Positions 33,700 to 43,199 of a stretch of DNA of 64,000 nt are shown here, piece after piece (position 1 is the first letter of the stretch; the number at the start of each line of letters is the position of its first letter). The stretch is from Lycorma delicatula. Its lineage: Eukaryota; Arthropoda; Insecta; Hemiptera; Fulgoridae. The notes beneath the pieces were generated by a model that worked only from the letters and a program-made list of their open reading frames with translations, was not told the origin of the DNA and did no database searches. The translations under genes were made by a program, and so were the position numbers. The stretch is from the NCBI RefSeq assembly GCF_047948215.1, contig NC_134455.1, positions 300,070,647 to 300,134,646 of the forward strand, in the 5' to 3' direction.

Positions 33700-34275
33700 T
33701 TTACTTCCTTGAATGAAATAAAGGATGTATCATGATCGCGAATCTGAATCCTGAACCGCATTTTGACTAGTTTCGGTGTGATGTCTGTACATATGTATGT
33801 ATGTATGTACGTATCTTGCATAACTTAAAAACGATTAGCCGCATGTTGTTGAAATGTTGGCTTTAGGACTGCTGTAACATTTAGTTGTGCACTTCCGTTT
33901 TCACTGCAATCGACTTAACCGAAAGTGTCCAACAAAGCCCAAAAACCAAAAAAATTGGATTTTGGACTTTTTCTTAACTCCAGTAACAAGCCATCATCGA
34001 GAGATTTTGAACGATACATCATAAGTGGTACTAATTTTCATTGGTTCCAGTGTTATAACCAAATTAAATTTTAATTATTGAAATAATTGGATCTTAGGGG
34101 ATACTTCATCTCCTTTTTTTTATTTAAATAAAAAAAAAAATATGAAAAAATATCAGAAGTATTTAATGAAATAAAATGGTATATACTTTTCATTTTAAAA
34201 AAAAAATATATAAATGTAATTTAATAGGCGTACAAGGAACTCATTTGTTGTCCACGTCAGATTTTTTTTTTATGG
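33700..34275 (+). repeat. Repeat family R, copy B
   Basis: It shares with copies A and D the blocks ATTTTGACTAGTTTCGGTGT, a CTTGCATAACTTAAAAACGA block, GCAATCGACTTAACC and TAAGTGGTACTAATTTTCAT. It ends AATAGGCGTACAAGGAACTC and a CCACGTCAGATTTTT block. (GTAT)n-like expansion lies at 33793-33815. The inner part near 34100 is shortened relative to copy D and lacks the GGTTCGA segment. Confidence 0.78.
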
Positions 34276-34689
34276 TACTCGTAACGAAGTAGTTATGAAG
34301 ATTCTTATGTGTTAAAATAATATATTTAGTCAGTATTATGATTGCTTACTTAATATGCTATTTTTGCCATATTTTGTGTAAGTACATACATGCGTAAGTT
34401 TGAATATTACCCCCTTTTTCTTTGGTTTTTGGGTCATGAAATGCAAAACAACCCGTACCCCATTTTTTGACTGATTACCATACTTTTCTTTTTGCAGCAA
34501 AGCTCTAGTGATATGATGCTAAGAAAGTAAAAAAAAAAAAAATAATAATTTAACTAACTTTAAATGATTGGTTGGAAGGTATAGTTTTATCAAGTTTTAT
34601 CAGAGAATTTTAAGTGGGTCAATTAATTGATAACCATAAAGAAATTTACTTTCTGATTAATAGTCATAATCACTGTAAAGATGTCTTCA

Positions 34690-35030
34690 CAAGTGGATCT
34701 GGCAAGGTCCCTTGTAAGATGTCCATCGATACTTTCTTCTAATTGCAACTAAAATTTTGAATTCTTGGTAGAGCCCATTTCTTTTTAGATCAACTATAAA
34801 TGTTTAATCATTAAATCATTTCTGATCTCTCTCTATTGTAAAAATCCTTCAAGCAATGTATTTATCAGAATTTTTTTCTCTCGTGAAATTTCCACTAATT
34901 TCCTATTTTTAATTATGACTACTTCTTAATCTCTTGTTTTGTTTCCCCAATTAGATTTTCTCCCATCTCCTCCATGCCCAAATGTCAAATGATTTCAGCA
35001 TTTTCTTTTGTTTATCTTAGAGTCCATGTT
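34690..35030 (-). pseudogene. C-terminal fragment of an RTE-like ORF2
   Basis: Minus-strand reading gives LKSFDIWAWRRWEKI (about 35000-34955), corresponding to the '..EMWCYRRILKISW' block after the RT thumb. EISGNFTREKNSDKYIA follows, then FNDxTFIVDLKRNG and YRWTSYKGPCQIHL, which resembles a GRPRxxYxxQI tail. Several stops are present. The identification rests on block order only. Confidence 0.45.
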
Positions 35031-35034
35031 TTAC

Positions 35035-35430
35035 ATTTTTGTTGATGTACATCCTCATCCCGTAGAGGAAGACACCCTCCGCCAACCTATCCGTACCAAA
35101 CGCTTATGGGCTTTACCGTACGTCATCTTCGAAACCTCGGCTTTTGACATATTCCAAGTCCGCCTCGGCCAGGATGCCAAAACGCCCGTACTAATGAGAC
35201 TGAACCTTCAGTTCTCCCATTATCTTCAGAAAACTTCTGAATCATTAACTGATCAGCACTCTTCCCAGCCCGCGAAGAAACGGAAACACTTTCTCGCGAT
35301 CCCTCATCCCCAGAAGTGGATAAAGAGTCATCGAACCTAACCTCAATCGCCTCCGTAATCTCTTCGCGAGATTACGGATTATCTCTTCGCGAGATTCAGA
35401 AACTGAAGTAACACTAAACAATAAAAACAA
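35035..35430 (-). other. Unidentified ORF-like, Ser/Glu-rich segment
   Basis: A GC-richer island. The minus strand contains REEITEAIEVRFDDSLSTSG and then DEGSRESVSVSSRAGKSADQ, an acidic, serine-rich composition reminiscent of non-LTR ORF1 N-termini. In-frame stops occur further on. A plus-strand frame of 110 codons also spans 35008-35340. A ~23-bp tandem duplication with a TTCG-capped stem, AATCTC-TTCGC-GAGATT, occurs twice (about 35356-35396). I cannot name the family. Confidence 0.35.
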
Positions 35431-37113
35431 GAAAATATACAAAAAACTTAGTAGAAATATTAGTTTCACATCCGGCTGTGCAGTTCAAAGAGAATTTAAA
35501 CTACACACCAAACTAGCCTCGATAGCCTGTCAGGCTATTTACGCAAATTAATATAAAACAAGACTAACAAAACACTCCAGAAGCCCTAAAACAAGTACAA
35601 AATCACAAACCAAGTTATAGTGAACACAATCATCAAACAAACTACAATATAACGATAAAGTTACACCAAATAAATATTCAAATATCAGAGCATAAACACA
35701 AACTCAACCTTTCCTACTCGTGTCGCGTGTTTTTTACAACTTTATAAAAGTACAATGCACTTCTTCTTCACCTGTAATCTATCTTTATATAATAACTATT
35801 TCTTTCTATTTAATATTTCTTTAGCAATTTCTATTCTTATTTTTATTTTGCTTTCACCTTTTCAATCTTCTATTATCTTGGTATATAAGTAAGTATTCGT
35901 ACAGTTATAGTTGTTCAACTTTTGTTTATTTCGTTAAATTCAGAAATTCATTGACTTATTTTATGCCAATCTCATTATTTAATTTTTCCTAAAAATATTT
36001 TTTATTCCATTTTTAGCCATAAAGTCTTCTAATAGAACTCATTTTATTTTATTTTATTTTTATTTTTATTAGAACTCATTTTGAATATACTGTGGTTCCT
36101 CTGCTACAAAAATAAATTATCTTATTTATGAATTTTAAACAATTTATTCTTCTTTCTCTTACATTGATTCCTTCATCTTCATTCAAAGCATTTTTTATCA
36201 TTGTTTCGTTCCACGTCGAGCTGTCCGGTGCTGCGATCTAGTGGGTGCTAGCGCTTACCGGCGAGTTAAAGCTCGTACGATCAATCTACGTAAGAATCCC
36301 ACGAAGTGCGGTCGTGTTTTCATCTCAGTCCAAGGGAACTCATAGTTCCTTGATAATGTTCAAGTTCAATTAAAACTAAAATGTCATACATTCTTAAGTT
36401 TAATGCAACTATTATAATTCAATCAAAATGTCAATGGTGACAAAAAATTAAATATAACGATTCAAGAAGAACTCATCTCATAAAAAATACAGTCCACACT
36501 AGCTCTAAATTATCCACATCTCTTTATGGTCCTCAGTCGCCGGATTGAGAGACAGAATTGTCAAGTCACCGTAATAAGAAGCCGGATTGGTCGAAAGATT
36601 CACAAGGCAGGATTCGTAAGGTCGGATCAAGTCGCCGGATCAAGAGGGTATTTATAATTTATTTATAAGCAGTGTTAAATAAAATTATTAACGTTTCATA
36701 AAAAGCGTGTGAACAGTGTATTTAAAATATAAAAGTGTATAAAATTAAATATATTCAAATTGGTTGTAACAGGCAGTTACTCGCAGGACTAGAACGAGAA
36801 CAGGTATATGAAGCAGATTTAAATACCGGTTTTGATAAGCTTCACTTGTTAGAACTGTACGGCGTACGCACACTCACGCTCGCAGTTCAAGTTTCGTATT
36901 GTTCGTCGATCTGAAGATAGGCCGATGCCAGCTGATATAATCGTATTGAATATACATTCAAGCTATCTTGTTCATTGAACTTTAGTGATAGGCAATAATC
37001 TAACAATATTACTTTGTATTCAACCTTATCTACTTTTACTAGTATTATTTTATAATAATTTAATTTCTTATAAATTTAACATTATCTCTGTTAATATTGT
37101 AATTCCAATAAAA

Positions 37114-38260
37114 ATGGAATTTAAAGATTTAATTAAGAGGTATTATTATGAAAAATTGCATAGCAAAATTAAAAATATTCATTAATAATTTTAATTCCGA
37201 ATCAGATGATTATGATCTATTCACTATAAAATTCAATAACTATTAGAATACGAAAAAACATTTTTTGAAGTTCAATCTGAAACAGAATTGCATAAAGATG
37301 CAATAGATAAAGATTTTGAAGATAGGGAAATATATTATAATATTTTTGATAAACTTAAATTAAAACATAAAAACTAGAATGATCTTTTCAAAATTTCCGA
37401 CGCAATTGAATCAAATAAAATAATTAACAAACCCAATCAAATTACATTAAGACCTATACAAATTGAGCCCTTTCATAATAATGTGAGAGCTTGACATAAA
37501 CTTTTTGATCTTTTCAATAGTTTAGTCCATAAGTGCAAACAATTTTCCGATGTTGAAAGATTTTATTACCTTAAAAATTTCTTAAGAGGTAATGCTTTAG
37601 ATGTAATAAAAAATTTATCAGTAACATCTGAAAATTACGAAACTGCCATAAACTTACGTAAGGCTCGTTATGACAACAAAGGACTAATTGCAGCTAAACA
37701 TGCTATGTAAATTATTAATCTAAAATCCATTAAAAAAGGTAAATTCAGAAAATTTATAAAAATTCATTGATCAAATTAATTCAAATATTAATGCATTGAA
37801 GAATCTAAATATTGATTATTTACAATTTATTGTAATACAGTTAATTACTTAAAATTTAAATTTAAATATTTTAAGAGACTGGGAAAATACATTGGAAAAT
37901 AATGAATTTCCAAAGTTAGAACAACTCATTTCTTTCTTAGAACGTAAGCGCAAACTACTTGAATCCACTAACACGATTCAATGTAATGAAAAGGTACAGC
38001 CGTCTAATGTAAGTTTTAGCGGCAAAAAATATGTATGTTCAAAACCTAGTTCTAATAAAAATGTATTTTATGTAAATAATTCTAATCATTTTACGTGCGC
38101 ATTATATAATACTAGCAACCATAAATTGTATCAATGTAATAAATGTTTAAGTTATAATGTTAATGAAAGGAAGAATGTTGTATTTCAGAAAAAAAATGTC
38201 TTAATTGTTTAAGTAAACAGCATACTGTGGAAAAGTGTCAAAGCAATCGTAAATGAAAAA
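37114..38260 (+). pseudogene. BEL/Pao Gag
   Basis: The N-terminal part begins MEFKDLIKRYYYEKLHSKI. The capsid-like core reads ITLRPIQIEPFHNN, then LFDLFNSLVHKCKQFSDVER, FYYLKNFLRGNALDVIKNLS and ENYETAINLRKARYDNKGLI (about 37440-37690). This is the conserved block of BEL/Pao Gag ('F..F.S.VH....s.veKf.yLk..L.G.A...I..l..t..NY..A...L..rYdn'). The usual Trp before HKLFDLF is a stop (TGA). The C-terminal zinc region (about 38095-38255) includes CALYNTSNHKLYQC, RKNVVFQKKN and CLNCLSKQHTVEKC. The protein would assemble the particle and bind RNA. Several stops and frameshifts break it. Confidence 0.8.
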
Positions 38261-38394
38261 ATTCTCACGAAAGCATCATACGCTAATTCATTTAGATAAA
38301 AGCTGGAAGAGCCAGCAATTAAATTTTCTAAGCGGAATCAAGCTCATTCGGCTAACAGTTCAGTTCATATTGTACTTTAAAATCAGAACCTAAC

Positions 38395-39255
38395 AAGTCT
38401 GTTTTACTTGCGACAGCTGTAATTAATGTAAAAGATAAAAAAGGTAATTTCATCCAAGCCAGGGTCTTACTTGATTCCGGTTCGATGATTTAATTTTGTA
38501 CTGAAAGGTTTGCTGCTAAACTAGGGTTTTAAACCAAACCTGTTTTAATGCCGATCACAGGTATTAGTAATGTTATTACTAAATCTAAGTTAAATGTTGA
38601 TTAAATATTAATTCTAGGTAGGAAAACTTTAATATTAATTTGAAATGTCATGTACTGCCATCTATTACAGGTCTGTTACCTAATGATTTTGTAAACGTAA
38701 CTGACAGGGAAATTCCTTCTCAGCTTTTTCTTGCCGATCCTAATTTTAATATTCATGGGCAAATCGACATTCTTCTAGGCGCTCAATGATATCTTTCTTT
38801 GCTTAAGCCTGTTCAATTAACTCATATCTAATCATACCACACATCAAGAAACTCGTCTTGGTTTCATCGTATCTGATTAAATCCCTACTAAGCCAAGTAA
38901 ACGGAAAAACGATTCAGATTTAATATAGCTTTTTGTTCGCAATGAACCGCTTTCCTCTCAATTAGAGTTCTTTTGGAGATCTGAAAAGATCGAAGATCGT
39001 TTACCGACTAAGGAGGAATCTTTCTGCAAAAAAAATTTCGTTGAAAATATCTTTCGTGATGACAAAGCCAGATTTGTTGTATCTCTTCCTCGTAAGGAAA
39101 ACTGCGCTTTAGGAGATTCTTATGAAAATGTAAGGCATCGCTTCAATTTGTTACATCGTAGATTTCAGAAAAACGCTAAACTTAAAGAAGATTACTTCCA
39201 TTTCATGAAAGAATATCAAGAACTAGATCACATGCAACCGGTAGATTTATCTCAA
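38395..39255 (+). pseudogene. BEL/Pao Pol: aspartic protease and RT N-terminus
   Basis: VLLATAVINVKDKKGNFIQA leads into ARVLLDSGSMI (about 38460-38490), a retropepsin active-site motif with DSG. FFLPILI-like wording and, in frame, LPSQLFLADPNFNIHGQIDI plus LLGAQ follow (about 38715-38790). The RT approach reads LEFFWRSEKIEDRLPTKEES, DDKARFVVSLPRKENCALGD and HRFNLLHRRFQKNAKLKEDY, ending at QELDHMQPVD (about 39240). The frame then runs into the repeated 28-mer and stops. Several in-frame stops are present upstream. Confidence 0.8.
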
Positions 39256-39284
39256 AATACAGTCCACACTAGCTCTAAATTCTA

Positions 39285-40540
39285 GCAATCATATCTTCAA
39301 CGTACATATTGAACAAGGTTATTTTTAAGAAACACTCTTGCTTTACTCCTCTTCCTACATCAAACAACTAAGTTTAAGCATCTTTTTTTTTACAGTTTTT
39401 TTTTTTAGTATCCTATTAATTTAATCCACTTGACAGAGTTGAATGCTTTTTCCATATCTGTTAAACGCGCACTTATAAACTTTTCCTCTCATTATGTTGC
39501 ATCCCTTGATGCAACTGGGCTAATAATTGGAAGGGAGACAAAAATCTTACTTTTTTCCTGAATCCATTGTATTTATTATTTGTAATCATTCATCCATTCT
39601 TTTTTTTACTTATTCTTCCCTTCACAATTCACAGAAGAATCATTGCAGAATGTGAAATTAAACTAATTGTCCTATATGATATCCTACAGATCGTGCTTTT
39701 TTAGGAATTAATCATGTTGCTTTAAAAAAAGATCTAGGCACATCTCACTATTTTAGATTGTATCACATAATTTCATCAACTCTTATAATCTTTCTCCTTT
39801 AAGACATTTAATTATTTCTACTGGCTATGCATCTATTCTTACAACTTTCTAATTCTTTATATTTTTTATTGCTGGAATAACTTCCAATTTAAGACTTGGC
39901 GCTCTTACTTCATTGTTTTCCATTTCATCCTGAATGAAAATGCATGGTTTTTTGTTATACAGGTATTCCACGAGTACAGGTTACTCCACGTATTCTTTCC
40001 ACTTTTTTAGTATATCATCCTCTTTATAGCACTTTTTCATTTCTATTGACAATTTCTTTAGTGCCTTACTCTTCCCCCTATTATCCTATGGTAGTGTTTT
40101 ATACTATATTATATTTTTCTTTCTAAATTTTCTGTATCTATGACTTCATATGCAAGCCATTTTGTTTTTGTTTTTCTTGCTATTCTTCTTAACTGATGAT
40201 TCAGTTTTCTGTAGATACCGCAACCTTCTTTATTTTACCTGTATTTGTACTTTTTTTGCTTTTCATTTTTTCAGTCCCCACTTGTGTAAGTTGTAGCTTC
40301 TTATTTTAATTTCCTTATTGAAAGAGTGTAATTGTTTGGCCTTCTGTTGCTTTTAAGTTTAATCATAAAACATTTTTCCTGTTAGCCAAAATTTGTTTAT
40401 ACTATTCTCTTATGCATTTCTTCTTTTTAGTGCTTGAGCTAATTTTTCTCCAGCTGTCTTCTTTCCAACTGTGTTATTTTTTACTCTTTCCATTTACTTA
40501 CTGTCTTTGCACTTAACCATTCTTAATATTACTAGTATTT
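39285..40540 (-). pseudogene. RTE-like non-LTR retrotransposon ORF2 fragment
   Basis: Minus-strand reading carries SKALKKLSIEMKKCYKEDDI, LKKWKEYVE (about 40060-39975), then NIKNxKVVRIDAxPVEIIKC and LKGERLxELMKLCD (39850-39740). The last two match the '..LKNGKAPGPDGIPVE.IK..GE' block at the RT start. RT motif A is TDMEKAFNSVKWIKLIGY (about 39460-39420), and GRGVKQECFLKITLFNMYVE (about 39345-39300) is motif B. The FADD region and thumb are missing beyond 39285. Many frameshifts and poly-A/T insertions occur. Its downstream cut abuts the 28-mer direct repeat. Confidence 0.65.
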
Positions 40541-40648
40541 TTGTTACTATAAGTATATTATCACTATGTATGTTAGTTTCTGGCAAACCAATGGTTGCAT
40601 TATGTAGTGAATTTTACATCTATTTTCATCCTCTGGAAAGGTGAATGG

Positions 40649-40822
40649 GAAATGATTTTTAACTTCAAACCTATGAGAAAAGAAAACCGTGCCACGATAC
40701 TAATACGAAATGATTTTTAACTTCAAACCTATGAGAAAAGAAAACCGTGCCACGATACTAATACGAAATGATTTTTAACTTCAAACCTATGAGAAAAGAA
40801 AACCGTGCCACGATACTAATAC
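40649..40822. repeat. Tandem array: 58-bp unit, three identical copies
   Basis: The unit starts GAAATGATTTTTAACTTCAA and ends GTGCCACGATACTAATAC. Copies begin at 40649, 40707 and 40765 and read as identical base for base. Perfect identity in a region of decayed elements implies recent expansion, or a collapsed or misassembled repeat. Confidence 0.95.
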
Positions 40823-41150
40823 TTGGAAAAATGCTTTGTAGTGGTATTGTCTTCCCCTATAGATCAACCACTCCTAACTTGAGAATAACATTACCGTAGA
40901 CACCGTTAACACAGAACAGATGCTGTTCTAAAGCCATCACTAACATGGAGAACAGACAATTCTGAAAATCCTTCTTAGTCAACCTAATCTTCAATCTGTC
41001 CAGCATAGGAAGCCTTAACATTAGCTTAACTACTGCCAACATATTTCTCATGATCAATGGAATATGCAAACCTCTCAACCCGCATTAAAGTCCTGCACTC
41101 CCTAAAGGGAGAATAGTTTGAAAAATGGTTGAAAATGAATAGATTGATCT
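40823..41150. other. GC-moderate interval, unidentified
   Basis: A 73-codon minus-strand frame (41078-40857) contains MLRLPMLDRLKIRLTKKD and MALEQHLFCVNGVYGN. No family was recognised. Confidence 0.3.
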
Positions 41151-41159
41151 AATCTATTT

Positions 41160-41835
41160 TATGTTGTAGTGATTGATATTGTTCGCAGTTATCAACTTCA
41201 GCTGATATTAAATGTGAAGATTAGGTACACAGTGTTCAATTTGTAATGACCATGTTAGACTTTATTTCTGCTGAAGAATACTACCTGCAACATTATTTTG
41301 TCTCCTGATAAACCAAAATTTCATGTTCATTGAATCATAAATCACCATAATTGTCGAGTAGAAGCTCAGAAAAGTCCACACAGATTCGTGGAATTCATCT
41401 GCAACTATCCAAAAGGGATATCTGATGTGGCATCATAATCAATTTTTTGGGTCTTTTTTTTCATGACCAGGCTGTTAAGTAGAGTACTTGTACACATCAG
41501 ATAAGTTTGCTTTTCTGCAGATGGAAAATTTGGAGAGACTAATTTACGAAAAGGATGGAGTCCCTGTACACCATGCTGAAATTGTGCGGACTGTACTCAA
41601 TGACAGGTTCCCAGCAGGTCGAGAAGTTTCTATCTCTTGGCCATTGTGAAATCCCAATGAGGCTTTAGAAGCTATGTAAAGTATCATATACCAAAAAATA
41701 TCCAATCATTTGACCACTAGAACCAAAGAATATCAGCAGCTGTGGAATAGATTTCTGCAGACTGCTGGACAGAGTGTGGAATGGGCTTATCGGTTTGTTG
41801 TCTGCAATGCTGTAAAAAGTATTTAAATTTAGTTA
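41160..41835 (+). pseudogene. Tc1/mariner-type (IS630) transposase remnant
   Basis: Plus-strand frames give DKPKFHVH-IINHHNCRVEA and KSPH (about 41310-41385), corresponding to 'DEAHFHLNGYVNKQNCR.W...NPH', in which the first catalytic Asp sits in DEA. EKDGVPVHHAEIVRTVLNDR and FPAGREVSISWP (about 41550-41645) correspond to 'QQDGAPPHY...VR..L...FP.RWIGR.GPIEWP', with the second Asp. A C-terminal tail with AYRFVVCNAVKSI ends about 41827. Stops interrupt it. It faces the related minus-strand copy at 42.2-43.2 kb. Confidence 0.65.
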
Positions 41836-42169
41836 GATTGATGTAAAAAGTTGGGTTTTGTTCTTTCACGTAATAAAACACATACATTTGTAATTCTAAA
41901 TTTAATAACATAAATTGATTTAAAAACGTAGAGTTCTTTTTTGGACACTATGTATTAGCAAAAAAAATACTATTGTACCTCAGAAATCCTAGATAAAACT
42001 ACAAAACAGCCATGTGTTTATTATTTTTTTTAAACTTTTAATAAATAATACCATTTTAAACATCCATGTTAAATTCTTAATTTACTTTAAATATTAGAAT
42101 ATTTATTTTAAAATCTTACATAAATGTTATCGATCATAAATTACTAATGAAATAAATTTAGAAAGCGTA

Positions 42170-43195
42170 CCATTCTACAATAAATGTTCAAAATGCTTCC
42201 CCTATACAGCTTGGCAGTGTGCTAACCTTAAGTAATATTCGTTTATAACTTGTTGTGTCATGTCTGGTGGTACTTGAGCAGATTTTCTTATTTTTCAAAA
42301 AAGTAATCCGGAGAAGACAGATTTGGGGACTTGGCAGACCATTCTATGGCTCCTCTATGACCCATACAGCGATTTTGAAATTGTTTATTTAAAATTTGCC
42401 GTGCTCTTAGATAAAAATAAGGGGATGGGCCATCTTGCCAAAACCATATATTATTTTTTAATTCTTGTTTAACATTTTCCCGGATATTTGATAAAATCCT
42501 GTTAGCTATCAAGTTGTAGTGAGCATCTCATGTAAGATTGTCATCTAAAATAAAAGGTCCTTACAATACAATGACCAATGATTCCTGCCCAGACATTAAC
42601 TTTCTGAGAGTGCTGTATATGACGTCCCAACATCATTCTGGGATTATTATTGCTCCAATTTCGACAGTTTTGCTTATTCATTTGCCATTTAACATAAAAG
42701 TCGCTTCATCAGTAAATATTATTGAATTAGAAAAAATTGTATTTATGTCTAATTATTGCATTATAATATCACAATACTCAACTTGGTGGTCAAAATCATC
42801 TTGCAAAAGTTCTTACACCAGGTGTAGCTTACAAGCATGAGATTTGTTTTAATAATTTTTTGAACTGAAAAATAACTGATGTCATGTTGGACAACAGCTT
42901 TTTGAATTGTTGAATGAGGGTGTTCAACACTTCAACAATGGTCTGCAATATATTTAATGACAGTTCTTGGTCTACCGGTGCAAGGACAATTCTTTACAAT
43001 ACCGGTTTCTTTACATCGCTGTACAGTCTTTACCATAGTCGATTTACTTATTGGTTCTCTTACTGGAAATCTATTATTAAATAAATCACATACCTCTTGT
43101 AAAGGCTGAACTCTTTCATCATACCTGTACATCATCAATATAGTTATTCTTTCTGTTTCACTTAAAGAAGGCATTGTTATTTCAAGATTTAACAT
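42170..43195 (-). pseudogene. Tc1/mariner-type (IS630) transposase, nearly full length, frameshifted
   Basis: Minus strand. The start is MLNLEITMPSLSETERITIL (43195). The HTH region reads LQEVCDLFNNRFPVREPISK, STMVKTVQRCKETGIVKNC and CTGRPRTV. Catalytic domain: GQMNKQNCRNWSNNNPRMML and SQKVNVWAGIIGHCIV (about 42690-42560). FWQDGPSPYFYLRARQILNK, RGAIEWSAKSPNLSSPDYFF (42450-42295) and the tail NEYYLRLAHCQAV follow. QDG carries the second catalytic Asp. The DEA block is lost in a frameshifted stretch near 42720. Length is close to the usual ~340 residues. TIRs were not identified. Confidence 0.78.
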
Positions 43196-43199
43196 TTAA

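Larger units (their letters stand above)
36200..39255 (+). mobile_element. BEL/Pao LTR retrotransposon, 3'-deleted
   Basis: A GC-richer leader (about 36200-36980, possible 5' LTR and UTR) precedes Gag (37110-38260), a retropepsin (38395-38870) and the RT N-terminus (38925-39250). RT palm, RNase H and integrase are absent. A 28-bp sequence in the leader (36484-36511) recurs exactly at the break (39254-39281). A minus-strand RTE-like element follows directly. LTR ends were not resolvable by eye. Confidence 0.78.
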
